Source of the DNA: UTCHB3 sp008363265
Lineage (GTDB): Bacteria > Bacteroidota > Ignavibacteria > Ignavibacteriales > Ignavibacteriaceae
Direction of reading: 5' to 3'
Assembly (NCBI GenBank): GCA_045863055.1
Contig: BTUW01000015.1
Location: forward strand, 1 to 64,000
DNA: 64,000 bases
Shown here: positions 34,570 through 43,483 of the stretch, in pieces
Layout: every line of letters begins with the position of its first letter
How positions within the stretch are numbered: the first letter of the stretch is position 1
Position numbers and translations under genes: made by a program
The notes under the pieces: model-generated
The model's database searches: none
What the model was told of the DNA's origin: nothing
What the model saw: the letters and a program-made list of their open reading frames with translations, nothing else

Positions 34570-35526
34570 ATGAAAAAAATTGGAATACTTTTCGGTATGG
34601 AGGAGACATTTCCGCCCGCTTTTGTGGAAAGAGTCAACTCGAAAAAAGAGAAAGATATCGTCGCTGAATTTGTTCAGATCGACAAGGTTCAGCAGGGCAT
34701 TCCCGGCGGTTATGCGGTGATAATCGACAGAATTTCACAGGATGTACCTTTCTACCGCGCGTATCTTAAAAACGAGGCAATAACCGGCACTTCCGTGATC
34801 AATAATCCTTTCTGGTGGAGCGCGGACGATAAATTCTTCAACAACGCCGTGGCACTCGCGGTCGGCGTTGCGGTTCCAAAAACCGTGATTCTACCCTCGA
34901 ATGTCCATCCGACGGATACAACCACGAAATCGTTCAGAAACCTGAAGTATCCCCTCGATTGGGACTCGATCTTCAATTACATCGGATTCCCGGCCTTTTT
35001 CAAGCCTTTCGCGGGTGGTGGATGGAAGAACGTTTACCGCCTCGAAGACAGGGAACACTTCTTCAAGGCTTATAACGAAACCGGGCAGCTCGTGATGATG
35101 CTGCAGGAAGAGATTCAGTTCACCGACTATTTCCGCTGCTACTGCATCGACCGGAAAGATGTGCGTATTATGGCCTACGACCCGAAACAGCCGCACCACC
35201 TCCGCTATGTCAGGGAGAAACTGAAACACAGCAAGGCGCTTCTCGAGAGGATCAAGAATGATGTACTGAAGCTTAATCATGCTCTCGGCTACGACTTCAA
35301 CACGGTCGAGTTCGCGGTCCGTGACGGCATTCCCTACGCGATCGATTTCGGCAATCCCGCCCCCGATGCCGATGTTTACTCGGTCGGCGAGGAGAACTTC
35401 GAGTGGGTGGTTGAAACCGTGGCAAAAATGGCGATCAGGCGCGCCAAAGCGTGGAAACCAAATAAATTTAATACCGTATGGGGTAACTTCGTTCAGGAGT
35501 CGGCCCAGGGAAACATAATCAAGTGA
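34570..35526 (+). CDS. ATP-grasp ligase (RimK/glutathione-synthase-like)
   Basis: The 318-residue protein has an ATP-grasp fold: an N-terminal pre-ATP-grasp part (IGILFGMEETFPPAFVERV...), nucleotide-binding Lys in AFFKPFAGGGWKNV (about 142-156), a hinge MMLQEEIQF, and the metal-binding end NTVEFAVRDGIPYAIDFGNPAPDAD with the conserved Glu and Asn. ATP-grasp enzymes join a carboxylate to an amine or thiol through an acyl phosphate. It is followed six bases later by a GCS2-type ligase and then by a second ATP-grasp-like gene, so it is likely one step of a short pathway building a small peptide or amide. Substrates unknown. No leader-peptide gene is visible nearby. Confidence 0.8.
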   Translation: MKKIGILFGMEETFPPAFVERVNSKKEKDIVAEFVQIDKVQQGIPGGYAVIIDRISQDVPFYRAYLKNEAITGTSVINNPFWWSADDKFFNNAVALAVGVAVPKTVILPSNVHPTDTTTKSFRNLKYPLDWDSIFNYIGFPAFFKPFAGGGWKNVYRLEDREHFFKAYNETGQLVMMLQEEIQFTDYFRCYCIDRKDVRIMAYDPKQPHHLRYVREKLKHSKALLERIKNDVLKLNHALGYDFNTVEFAVRDGIPYAIDFGNPAPDADVYSVGEENFEWVVETVAKMAIRRAKAWKPNKFNTVWGNFVQESAQGNIIK

Positions 35527-35532
35527 GGCAAC

Positions 35533-36645
35533 ATGTCCAATAAACCAACATTCACCCTCGGGGTCGAGGAGGAATTCCAGATAGTTGATCCCGTTTCACG
35601 GGAACTAAAGTCTCACATACAGGAGATATTCGAAGACGGCGAGTTGATACTCAAGGAGTTCCTCAAGCCGGAGATGCACCAGTCGGTGGTTGAAACCGGC
35701 ACGGGTGTCTGCAAAAACATAAAGGAAGCGAGGTCGGAAGTGTTCCGGCTGAGGAGCGAGCTTGCGAAGCTGGCACTTAAGAACGATCTTCGAATTGCCG
35801 CCGCCGGAACGCACCCCTTCTCACACTGGAAAGACCAGCGCATTACCGATCACCCCCGTTACAAACAAGTGGTTGACGATATGCAGCTTGTAGCCCGGGC
35901 CAACCTGATCTTCGGGCTCCATGTCCATGTCGGTGTTGAAGACCGCGAAACGGCGATCCACATAATGAACGCCGCGCGCTACTTCCTCCCCCACATCTTT
36001 GCCCTTTCCACCAATTCACCATTCTGGGTGGGGAGGAACACCGGGTTCAGATCGTACCGCGTGAAGGTTTTTGACCGTTTCCCGCGTACGGGCATCCCCG
36101 ATTATTTCATGTCGATCGGCGAATACGACAACTATGTGAACCTGCTGGTGAAGACCAACTGTATCGACAACGCGAAGAAGATCTGGTGGGATATCCGCCT
36201 TCACCCCTTCTTCCCGACGATCGAGTTCCGCATCTGCGATATCCCGATGCGCGCCGATGAAACGATCGCTCTTACAGCCCTCATGCAGGCAGTTGTGGTG
36301 AAACTTTATAAACTTATCCGCCAGAATCTCGGCTTCCGCCTCTACAGGCGAGCTCTAATCGCCGAGAACAAGTTCCGCGCATCCCGCTACGGCATCTCAG
36401 GCAAACTGATTGACTTCGGAAAACGGGAGGAAGTGCCGACCATCGACCTTATAAATGAGCTCCTCGAGTTCGTTGACGATGTTGTGGATGAACTCGACAG
36501 CCGCGAGGAGATCAACTATGTCCACAAGATCCTCGAGATGGGAACCGGCGCCGACCGTCAGCTCGCCGTCTGGGAGCAATCTTACGACCTCAAGAATGTA
36601 ATGGACTACATAATTGATGAGACGCATAAAGGTTTGGACATCTAG
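35533..36645 (+). CDS. YbdK-type carboxylate-amine ligase (GCS2 family)
   Basis: The 370-residue protein is a full-length member of the GCS2/YbdK family of glutamate-cysteine-ligase-like enzymes: LGVEEEFQIVDP at the N-terminus, ETGTGVCKNIKEA, AAAGTHPFSHWKDQ, FGLHVHVGVEDRETAIHIMN and a C-terminal Arg-rich helix. The fold is that of glutamine synthetase-like amidoligases, and E. coli YbdK has weak glutamate-cysteine ligase activity. Here it is flanked on both sides by ATP-grasp-type ligases on the same strand. The ATG follows gaggc. A gtggttagtggtta repeat begins immediately at its stop codon. Confidence 0.9.
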   Translation: MSNKPTFTLGVEEEFQIVDPVSRELKSHIQEIFEDGELILKEFLKPEMHQSVVETGTGVCKNIKEARSEVFRLRSELAKLALKNDLRIAAAGTHPFSHWKDQRITDHPRYKQVVDDMQLVARANLIFGLHVHVGVEDRETAIHIMNAARYFLPHIFALSTNSPFWVGRNTGFRSYRVKVFDRFPRTGIPDYFMSIGEYDNYVNLLVKTNCIDNAKKIWWDIRLHPFFPTIEFRICDIPMRADETIALTALMQAVVVKLYKLIRQNLGFRLYRRALIAENKFRASRYGISGKLIDFGKREEVPTIDLINELLEFVDDVVDELDSREEINYVHKILEMGTGADRQLAVWEQSYDLKNVMDYIIDETHKGLDI

Positions 36646-36810
36646 TGGTTAGTGGTTAACGGTTAGTGGTTAATTTAGTGTATAGTGTGGAGTCCGCCTG
36701 CGGCGGAAAGGGGTTTGGGATTTAGGTTTTAGGGTAGAGTTATGCCAAACACTAAACCCCATACACTAAACCCCATACACTAAACCCCATACACCAAACG
36801 GGTAACGGAC
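36643..36810. repeat. Composite low-complexity inverted repeat between ligase genes
   Basis: Begins with gtggttagtggttaacggtt, includes the palindrome tccgcc-tgc-ggcgga (36693-36707), and ends with three tandem copies of actaaaccccatac. The right side is a rough complement of the gtttagtgtatgg words on the left, so the whole can fold. It separates the second and third ligase genes by 181 bp. Confidence 0.75.
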
Positions 36811-36826
36811 AACGGACAACGAGAAC

Positions 36827-38005
36827 ATGGTTAACGAAATACGAAAAAAATACAACAGTGAATTTACCGAAGCGAAGTATCAGGCGTTTGTTGATGATCT
36901 GAACACCTCGGCGGGGGTTAAACTTGACTTCCGCATATGCGAGACACCGCTCTTCCTATCGAAGGAACTGACAGTGGAACTGCAGGCGGCGTGCGAAGAG
37001 ATAATCAGACAGCTTGATACACCTGAATACCGCGCGTTCGCGGAGGCATCGATACCCGATGGGCTCGCGGTGCCGAACCGCCTGGATCATCCAGTGTTCC
37101 TGCAGATCGATTTTGCAATCTGCTCCGACAGTAAGGGAGGGTTCACCCCGAGGCTGATCGAGCTCCAGGGCTTCCCTTCACTGTATGGTTTTCAGGTGTA
37201 TTACGACGATATTTTCCGTCGCCACTTCCCCCTGCCGGAGAATTACACCGCCTTTTACAATGGCCACGACCGCGATTCGTATGTTGAACTGCTGAAGAAG
37301 ACGATCCTCGGCGACTCAGCCCCTGAGAATGTAATTTTGCTCGAAATTGAGCCTGACAAGCAGAAAACACTTATCGATTTTGTGGTCACGGGGCAACTGA
37401 CAGGCATAAAACCGGTATGCATCACCGATGTGATCAAGCGGGGAAGGAAGCTTTACTATCTGGATGGCGGCCGCGAGATTCCGATCGACCGGATCTACAA
37501 CCGAGTGATCTATGATGAGCTTTTCAGGAAGGATGTGCAGGCCGCGTTCAAGTTTCAGGATGACCTCGATGTCCACTGGGTCGGGCACCCCGACTGGTTC
37601 TTCCTGATCAGCAAATACTCACTCCCTTATCTGAAAAGCGAGCATGTGCCCGAGTGTCACTTCCTCTCGGATCTGCAGGAATACCCGTCAGATCTTAAAA
37701 ATTTCGTACTAAAACCCCTCTTCTCTTTCGCAGGTCTCGGTGTTGAAGTGGATGTAACCAAAGAACTTCTCGACTCAAAAACCGAACGGCACAATTACAT
37801 CCTCCAGCGGAAGATCGAGTATGCCCCCCTCATCGAAACACCCGAAGACTACTCGAAGTGTGAGATCCGCATGATGTACCTTTGGAACGAAAAACCGGTA
37901 CTGGTTAACAACCTCACCCGCTTCTCCAAAGGCAAAATGATGGGTGTCGACTTCAACAAGAATAAAACCTGGGTTGGCTCCGGGACGGCGTATCACCCTC
38001 TTTAA
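36827..38005 (+). CDS. ATP-grasp-like protein, probably a third ligase of the cassette
   Basis: I do not recognise a named family for this 392-residue protein, but the C-terminal third has ATP-grasp hallmarks: LKPLFSFAGLGVEVDVTKELL (Lys and Gly-rich nucleotide loop), YILQRKIEYAPLIETPE (Gln-x-Lys/Glu hinge) and CEIRMMYLWNEKPVLVNNLTRFSKG (Glu-x-Arg and Asn-x-x-Arg). The order, with IDRIYNRVIYDELFRK earlier in the chain, is like circularly permuted ATP-grasp enzymes related to glutathionylspermidine synthetase. The N-terminal half (PRLIELQGFPSLYGFQ) probably forms the acceptor site. Together with the two preceding genes it forms a three-ligase set. No signal peptide or membrane helix. Confidence 0.65.
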   Translation: MVNEIRKKYNSEFTEAKYQAFVDDLNTSAGVKLDFRICETPLFLSKELTVELQAACEEIIRQLDTPEYRAFAEASIPDGLAVPNRLDHPVFLQIDFAICSDSKGGFTPRLIELQGFPSLYGFQVYYDDIFRRHFPLPENYTAFYNGHDRDSYVELLKKTILGDSAPENVILLEIEPDKQKTLIDFVVTGQLTGIKPVCITDVIKRGRKLYYLDGGREIPIDRIYNRVIYDELFRKDVQAAFKFQDDLDVHWVGHPDWFFLISKYSLPYLKSEHVPECHFLSDLQEYPSDLKNFVLKPLFSFAGLGVEVDVTKELLDSKTERHNYILQRKIEYAPLIETPEDYSKCEIRMMYLWNEKPVLVNNLTRFSKGKMMGVDFNKNKTWVGSGTAYHPL

Positions 38006-38077
38006 AATGTGAAATGTGAAATGTGAAATGTTATTTCGCTCACATTTCACTTCGCCTCGGCGAATAACATTTTCACT
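38004..38077. repeat. Inverted repeat with aaatgtg words between convergent genes
   Basis: Tandem aaatgtg words, then gtgaaatgttatt pairing with aataacattttcac across a loop that contains the palindrome ttcgcctcggcgaa (38051-38064). It lies between the convergent ATP-grasp-like and Ycf48-like genes and may act as a two-way terminator. Confidence 0.7.
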
Positions 38078-40244
38078 TGGTGAGCATCATCTTCCCGGTT
38101 AGGGTGAAGGGTTCTCCATCTGAAGTTCCATATCCGCTGACTCGGTAAAGATAAACCCCGCTCGAAAGGTGTGCGGCGTTATATTTTATTTTATTCCTCC
38201 CTTTCGCGAGTCGTTCATACCATTCTGAATATACCTTCTCTCCATGCGCGCTAAACACGGTCAGCGTTACCGATGCTTCACTCTTAAGATCGAACACTAT
38301 GTTCGTTGATGGATTGAAAGGATTGGGGTAGTTGCGCAGCAGCGTTTGGGTTTTTGGTAAACCGGATGTTGCCGGGGTCTCATCGTTCACGAAGGTTACA
38401 CCGCCGTTGGTTGTTTTTAACAACAGTCCGTCAGTCCCACCAAGCCAACCTGTCATCGGATCAACGAAGAAAAGAGTTTGGTAATCGCCCGCGTGTTGGA
38501 GAAATTGCCTGGTCCATGTTTCTCCCTGATCGGTGGTTCTGAACAGTGCACGGCCTTCTCCTGATACAAAACCGGTGCCGGTTGTAGTAAAGTAACCGGA
38601 CATCAGAATGCTCCCAAGATTCTCTCCCTTGTTCACCCAGTTCGCCCCGCCATCCACTGATTTTAATACAGCCGCTTTGGCTGTACCGGAAGAATTGTAT
38701 CGTCCTACCACTATCACGGTATCCGGAGAAAAGATGTGCAAATGCCTCAAGTAGCCTCCAGTGCTAGTGGAAAGTTGCTGCCAGGAATTCCCTCCATCGG
38801 TTGTTTTGAAGATCAGGCCAGGGTATCCGGCAGCATATCCCGTTAGTTCATCATAAAACTTAACCGAATAGAAATCATACCACTGACTAAGCGATTTATC
38901 CACCCAGGTCTGACCCCCATCAGTGGTTTTAAATATCTGACTGTACCACCCGACGGCCCAACCGGTCCGTTCATTAAGGAAGTGGATATTGTAAAGAGGT
39001 ATCTGATTTCGGTGAAAAACCGTGTCCCAAGTTATCCCACCGTCTTTCGTTTTCAGGATCATTGAGTATCTGTTAGCAAACCATTCAAGTCCAACGGCAT
39101 ATCCGTTTAGTTCATCAACAAATTGAACTTGTTTGAAATGAGTGGTACCTCCACTGAAACTTGGCATCCAGTTCAGGCCGCCATCGACTGTCTTGAAAAT
39201 ATTCCCACCCTGCGCGGCGATCCATCCTTTTTCCCGATCGATGAAAAAAATCGAGTTAATATTACGGGTGATCTGATTTCTGTTCTTACTAAGCCAGGTA
39301 ACTCCGCTATCGGTGGATTTATAAATATTCCCTTCAACTCCAACCAAAAGAGTATTGTTAGAGTTTACCCATGCCAGATCGTAAAAACTGCTAAATGAAC
39401 CCGTGTTTACATTCTGCCATGAGTTACCACCATTGGTTGTTCTTAATTCCGAGCCACCGGCTGCAATACCAGCAACCGCGATTCCGTTCAACTGACCCGA
39501 GAATGAAATGGAATTGAAGGTGAGATTGGTTGCAGTCTGTAGAGAGGTCCAAGTGTTCCCCGCGTTGGTTGTTCTATAAATTACCCCAGACTCACTTCCG
39601 GCAAATCCATTGGAGGGACTGGTGAAATATGCACACCATAGGGTCACCTGCCCTGAAGGGGCTTTCATGTTCCAGGTTTCGCCGCCGTCTGTGGTTTGGA
39701 GGGCAATGGCTGACAAGACATTACCTCCCACCGCCCAGCCGTTCATCGGATCGATGAAGTGCATGTCATTAAGCTGGATCCAGCCTCCGGGAATTCTTCT
39801 CCAGGTCGATCCCCCATCACTGGTTTTATAAAATCCGCCAATATACATGGCGATTCCATCCAGGGGGGTTGAGAAATAGATACGAATAAAATACTCAGGG
39901 ATATTTGTGGAGACCCGCTCCCAATCCATACCGCCGTCTGTGGTTTTCAGTATCTCACCCGACATTCCGCATGCCCAGCCAGTTGCCTGGTCAATAAAGT
40001 AAACATCTGTTAAATTGAACTGAGTGTTCTCCGCCAAAGCCTGCCATTTTTCACCACCATCTGTGGTTTTGATTATAGCACCATAAACACCAACGGCCCA
40101 GCCTGTATTCTGGTCAATGAAAAAAGTGGCTTTAAGGTCATTAATGGTGGGGGATGGATTAAGGAGGTTCCAGCCGCTTTGAGCCGAGGAGAGATGAGAA
40201 AAACTCAGGAGAAGTGAAACAATCAAAAGTTCAATCGTACGCAT
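38073..40244 (-). CDS. Secreted Ycf48/BNR-like propeller protein with T9SS domain
   Basis: The 723-residue protein has a signal peptide (1-21) followed by about a dozen Ycf48/BNR-type repeats with the motif IxKTTDGGxxW and FxDxxxGWAxG, which predict beta-propeller blades, and a T9SS sorting domain (LLRNYPNPFNPSTNIVFDLK onward, last about 80 residues). Photosystem Ycf48 uses such repeats to bind an assembly partner; here the role is unknown and the protein is predicted to be on the cell surface or released. It is a single gene; the region upstream holds the terminator of the rseP operon. Confidence 0.88.
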   Translation of the reverse strand: MRTIELLIVSLLLSFSHLSSAQSGWNLLNPSPTINDLKATFFIDQNTGWAVGVYGAIIKTTDGGEKWQALAENTQFNLTDVYFIDQATGWACGMSGEILKTTDGGMDWERVSTNIPEYFIRIYFSTPLDGIAMYIGGFYKTSDGGSTWRRIPGGWIQLNDMHFIDPMNGWAVGGNVLSAIALQTTDGGETWNMKAPSGQVTLWCAYFTSPSNGFAGSESGVIYRTTNAGNTWTSLQTATNLTFNSISFSGQLNGIAVAGIAAGGSELRTTNGGNSWQNVNTGSFSSFYDLAWVNSNNTLLVGVEGNIYKSTDSGVTWLSKNRNQITRNINSIFFIDREKGWIAAQGGNIFKTVDGGLNWMPSFSGGTTHFKQVQFVDELNGYAVGLEWFANRYSMILKTKDGGITWDTVFHRNQIPLYNIHFLNERTGWAVGWYSQIFKTTDGGQTWVDKSLSQWYDFYSVKFYDELTGYAAGYPGLIFKTTDGGNSWQQLSTSTGGYLRHLHIFSPDTVIVVGRYNSSGTAKAAVLKSVDGGANWVNKGENLGSILMSGYFTTTGTGFVSGEGRALFRTTDQGETWTRQFLQHAGDYQTLFFVDPMTGWLGGTDGLLLKTTNGGVTFVNDETPATSGLPKTQTLLRNYPNPFNPSTNIVFDLKSEASVTLTVFSAHGEKVYSEWYERLAKGRNKIKYNAAHLSSGVYLYRVSGYGTSDGEPFTLTGKMMLTK

Positions 40245-40291
40245 TGAAATATTTCTATGAAATAAGAAAAATTTGCAATGAAAATTAAATA

Positions 40292-40320
40292 AAAAAGCCG
40301 GATCTAAGACCCGGCTTTAA
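40292..40320 (-). terminator. Terminator of the dxr-rseP operon
   Basis: Stem aaagccgg (40294-40301) with ccggcttt (40311-40318). Read on the minus strand, which matches the upstream operon, it is followed by ttttttattt. A tandem acctaata repeat (40350-40385) lies between it and the rseP stop. Confidence 0.8.
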
Positions 40321-40349
40321 TTTTAATAAGAAGGTGTTAGGGAAATCAA

Positions 40350-40386
40350 TACCTAATACCTAACACCTAATACCTAATACCTAAAA
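40350..40386. repeat. Tandem acctaata repeat
   Basis: About four and a half copies of an 8-bp unit directly after the rseP stop codon, with a short inverted partner (aggtgttagg) at 40332-40341. Confidence 0.7.
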
Positions 40387-41760
40387 TTACATTCCAAAAA
40401 TATCATTGTACAGCACAAACACCATGAGGCCGATGAGCAGTGCCATGCCGGTGTTCATGATACGCATCTTGATCTTCACGGGGATCTCCTTGCGGATGAT
40501 CGACTCGATAATGATGAAGACGAGGTGACCGCCGTCGAGGACGGGGATCGGGAAGAAGTTGAATATCGCCAGACTGAGTGAAAGCATCGCGATGAAGTAG
40601 AAGAATCCCGCTGCACCTTTATCTGCTGAGTCGGCTGCTATCTGAGCGATCTTTACGGGACCGCCAAAAGCCTTTCCGAACGCGATATCACCGGTGATAA
40701 CCTTGCCCAGCATCTGGAATGTAAGCACGGTAACCGCCCCGATCTGTCCAAAACTCTTCGTGCCTGCTTCGATGAATCCATACTCATAAACATCGAACAT
40801 GGTGGTGTCGCTGTTACCGTTCAGCTGGATTCCAACCTTGTACTGCCCCGCCTCATCTTTTTTCGGCATCACAGCGATCGCGAGGGTGTCTTTTTCACGG
40901 AGCACCCTGAAATCAACAGCCTTGCCGCCCGAGTTGCTGATAACATCAATAACATTGGTTACGGAAATGACAGGCGTACCGTTGAGGGCGAGTATCTTGT
41001 CTTTCGGTTTTACACCGGCTGTTCCCGCGGGGGAATCGGGAGCGAGTGCTTCAACGAATGGATCAGTTTTGTCAACTATCGGGAAGAGGGGACCCATCGA
41101 CTCATCCTTTGGCACCTGTGCTTTAGGGATAACAATGGTCTTTTTCTCGCCGTTTCTGTCAAACTCTATCGCGATATCCTTCCCCGCGTTGTGGATAAGG
41201 ATCTGTTCGCTCAGTTCGTTAAGATAGGTTACCTTTTTGCCGTTGATGGCGAGGATCGAATCGCCGGTCATGAATCCGAATTTTTCCGCAACGGAATTTT
41301 TCGGAATGTACTGCAGATCGCGGATCTCGATCATCTGCTTGCCCATTGTCAGGTTCATCACCCAGAAGATCACGAGCGCGAGGAGGAGATTCATAATGAT
41401 GCCGCCGAGGATCACAAAGATCTTCGCGGGGGCTGATTTAGAGCGAAATTCATACGGTTTCGGCTCTGTTTCGGTGAATTCGGATTCAAGGCTTTCATCG
41501 ACCATACCCGAGATCTTCACATAGCCGCCGAGTGGAAGCCAGCAGAGCCTGTAGTCGGTGTAGTCACCAAGGTCCACATCCTCGGGAAGTGGCCCGAAAG
41601 AAAAGCCTCTCGGCTTGCTCCATCCAATAACCCTTTTACCGAAACCGATCGCGAACGCCTCGGTGCGCATGCCTGTCATCTTGGCCGCGAGGAAGTGGCC
41701 AAGCTCATGCACGAAAACGAGCATCGCGATGGTAATTATAAAATAAATGACTTCTTCCAT
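40387..41760 (-). CDS. rseP: RseP-type site-2 membrane protease (M50B)
   Basis: The 457-residue protein has the zinc-binding H18-E-L-G-H22 motif in its first membrane helix, the second-half active-site motif PVLDGGHLVF near the C-terminus, two PDZ-like segments (GDSILAINGKKVTYL and KPKDKILALNGTPVISV) and about four membrane helices. Site-2 proteases cut anti-sigma factors inside the membrane to release envelope-stress responses; no anti-sigma gene is visible next to it. It follows dxr by 16 bp, the usual dxr-rseP neighbourhood of many bacteria. The C-terminal helix precedes a clear terminator. Confidence 0.95.
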   Translation of the reverse strand: MEEVIYFIITIAMLVFVHELGHFLAAKMTGMRTEAFAIGFGKRVIGWSKPRGFSFGPLPEDVDLGDYTDYRLCWLPLGGYVKISGMVDESLESEFTETEPKPYEFRSKSAPAKIFVILGGIIMNLLLALVIFWVMNLTMGKQMIEIRDLQYIPKNSVAEKFGFMTGDSILAINGKKVTYLNELSEQILIHNAGKDIAIEFDRNGEKKTIVIPKAQVPKDESMGPLFPIVDKTDPFVEALAPDSPAGTAGVKPKDKILALNGTPVISVTNVIDVISNSGGKAVDFRVLREKDTLAIAVMPKKDEAGQYKVGIQLNGNSDTTMFDVYEYGFIEAGTKSFGQIGAVTVLTFQMLGKVITGDIAFGKAFGGPVKIAQIAADSADKGAAGFFYFIAMLSLSLAIFNFFPIPVLDGGHLVFIIIESIIRKEIPVKIKMRIMNTGMALLIGLMVFVLYNDIFGM

Positions 41761-41776
41761 TAAATAGTTTACTCCT

Positions 41777-42919
41777 TTAGCGTAAAGTCAGGGCAAATTC
41801 CCTGGTTTTTCTGTCTGTTTCAAAAACTGTCGGCAGATCGGCCACTTTGTGGTTCTGAACGCCGTCGAGGCATTTCCTGATCAGCCCCGGAATACCGGTA
41901 AAGCCGATCTCCCTGTTGAGGAACTTCTCAACCGCCACTTCATTAGCCGCATTGGCTATGCAGGGGGCTGTTCCGCCGGCTTCAAGCGCGTCGTAGGCTA
42001 TGCCGAGGCACTCGAACTTGTTCCGGTCGGGCGGGAAGAAATTGAGTGTTCCGATCATCGGGAAATTGTTGCTCACCCATGAAGCCTCCACCCTTTCGGG
42101 GTAAGTAAGGGCGTACTGGATCGGTAATTTCATATCAGGCACGCTAAGCTGGGCTTTAACGGAGCCGTCGTTGAACTCGATCATCGAGTGGATCACCGAC
42201 TGGGGGTGTATCACCACATCAAGCTTGTCGGCACCGAGATTAAAAAGCCATCTTGCCTCGATAAGCTCCAGTCCCTTGTTCATCAGTGTGGCTGAGTCAA
42301 TGGTTATTTTCGAGCCCATTTTCCAGGTCGGGTGCTTGAGCGCCTGCTCAACCGTAACCCTGTCGAGCTCTTCTTTCGTGAACTTAAAGAAGGGCCCGCC
42401 GGAAGCGGTGAGGATTATCCGGTTGATCTCACGGACCTTTTCACCTATGAGACACTGGAAGATCGCGGAATGTTCCGAATCCACGGGGATCATCTCGGCG
42501 TCATACTCAGCGCAAAGTTCTTTTATCAGCTCACCCGCCACCACAAGGGTCTCCTTGTTGGCGAGGGCTATCCGCTTCCCTTTTCTTATCGCTTCGATCG
42601 TGGGTGCCAGACCGGAGAACCCGACCATCGCGCCTACAAAAACATCATACTCCGTCTCGACAGCGAGGGTTATTAAACCTTCTTCACCTGAAAGAACGTG
42701 GATCTTCGGATCGATCTTCGCCTTAAGTTCGGCGGCCGCACTTCTGTCAACAACACAGACAGCTTCCGGTTTGAACTCGGCTATCTGCGCTTCAAGAATA
42801 TCGATCCTGCTGTTTACACTGAGAGCTGTTACTTTGAACCGGTCGCGGAGGTGACGCACCACTTCGAGGGTGTTCACTCCGATCGATCCGGAGGAGCCTA
42901 AAACGGCAATTTTTTGCAT
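41777..42919 (-). CDS. dxr: 1-deoxy-D-xylulose 5-phosphate reductoisomerase
   Basis: Dxr catalyses the second step of the MEP isoprenoid pathway, making 2-C-methyl-D-erythritol 4-phosphate with NADPH. The 380-residue protein has full family length and motifs: NADPH-binding VLGSSGSIGVNTLEV at the N-terminus, ALANKETLVVAGELI, the metal/substrate motif PVDSEHSAIFQCL, TASGGPF, HPTWKMGSKITIDSATLMNKGLELIEA and the C-terminal NAANEVAVEKFL. It lies between a small membrane protein gene (7 bp upstream) and rseP (16 bp downstream), all minus strand and presumably one operon. Confidence 0.97.
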   Translation of the reverse strand: MQKIAVLGSSGSIGVNTLEVVRHLRDRFKVTALSVNSRIDILEAQIAEFKPEAVCVVDRSAAAELKAKIDPKIHVLSGEEGLITLAVETEYDVFVGAMVGFSGLAPTIEAIRKGKRIALANKETLVVAGELIKELCAEYDAEMIPVDSEHSAIFQCLIGEKVREINRIILTASGGPFFKFTKEELDRVTVEQALKHPTWKMGSKITIDSATLMNKGLELIEARWLFNLGADKLDVVIHPQSVIHSMIEFNDGSVKAQLSVPDMKLPIQYALTYPERVEASWVSNNFPMIGTLNFFPPDRNKFECLGIAYDALEAGGTAPCIANAANEVAVEKFLNREIGFTGIPGLIRKCLDGVQNHKVADLPTVFETDRKTREFALTLR

Positions 42920-42926
42920 TATCTGA

Positions 42927-43415
42927 CTATAAAAAGTATCTCGTGAACGCCATTAAAATGTTAAGAATGACGAGCACGCTAATGCTGATGTCAACTCTTT
43001 TTAGCTTGCCGAGGAGCGCGTAGGCGTTTTCTCCGAGTGGCCGGTCTGACTTTAAGTCGGGCAGAAGGAGACCCTTGATCTTCTTTGCCGTTGGGATCAT
43101 TACCGCACCGATTAGGATGAGGATGATCACCATTACAAACTGTTTTGTGTAGAGCCAGTGGTTGGCGCCGCTGGCAAATTTGAAGAAACCATAGACATCT
43201 ACCATCACTGACATGATGATACCCGTAAGCAGAACGCCCATCGAACCCACAATTCCGAGAATGTTCATCGAACTGATCCAGGTAAGTATAAGCCCTTTCT
43301 CTTCAGGCGTTCCTTTGGCCTGCGCCATCCTGCCCCTTAAAATAAACCCATAGATCAGAAGTGAAAGCCACAAACCGGCGCTCACAACATGTATTACTGA
43401 TAATACTCCAAACAT
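42927..43415 (-). CDS. Small four-helix membrane protein (DUF2269-like)
   Basis: A 162-residue integral membrane protein with four predicted helices: about 3-26, 48-70, 88-110 and 142-160. The first helix carries an HVVSAGLWLS motif with a conserved-type His as in DUF2269 and CopD-like membrane proteins, where such histidines can bind haem or copper. I cannot assign a function. It begins the dxr-rseP operon, and its stop is 7 bp before the dxr start. Confidence 0.75.
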   Translation of the reverse strand: MFGVLSVIHVVSAGLWLSLLIYGFILRGRMAQAKGTPEEKGLILTWISSMNILGIVGSMGVLLTGIIMSVMVDVYGFFKFASGANHWLYTKQFVMVIILILIGAVMIPTAKKIKGLLLPDLKSDRPLGENAYALLGKLKRVDISISVLVILNILMAFTRYFL

Positions 43416-43483
43416 ATTTCTCTTATTCTTTTGTTCTTAATATCTAATTGTAAACATTCTCACTTTACAAATAATTCACTTCC

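Noticed and set aside
42171..42854. Plus-strand 227-codon open frame
   Set aside because: Antisense to dxr, which has every catalytic motif; Ser-rich shadow translation.
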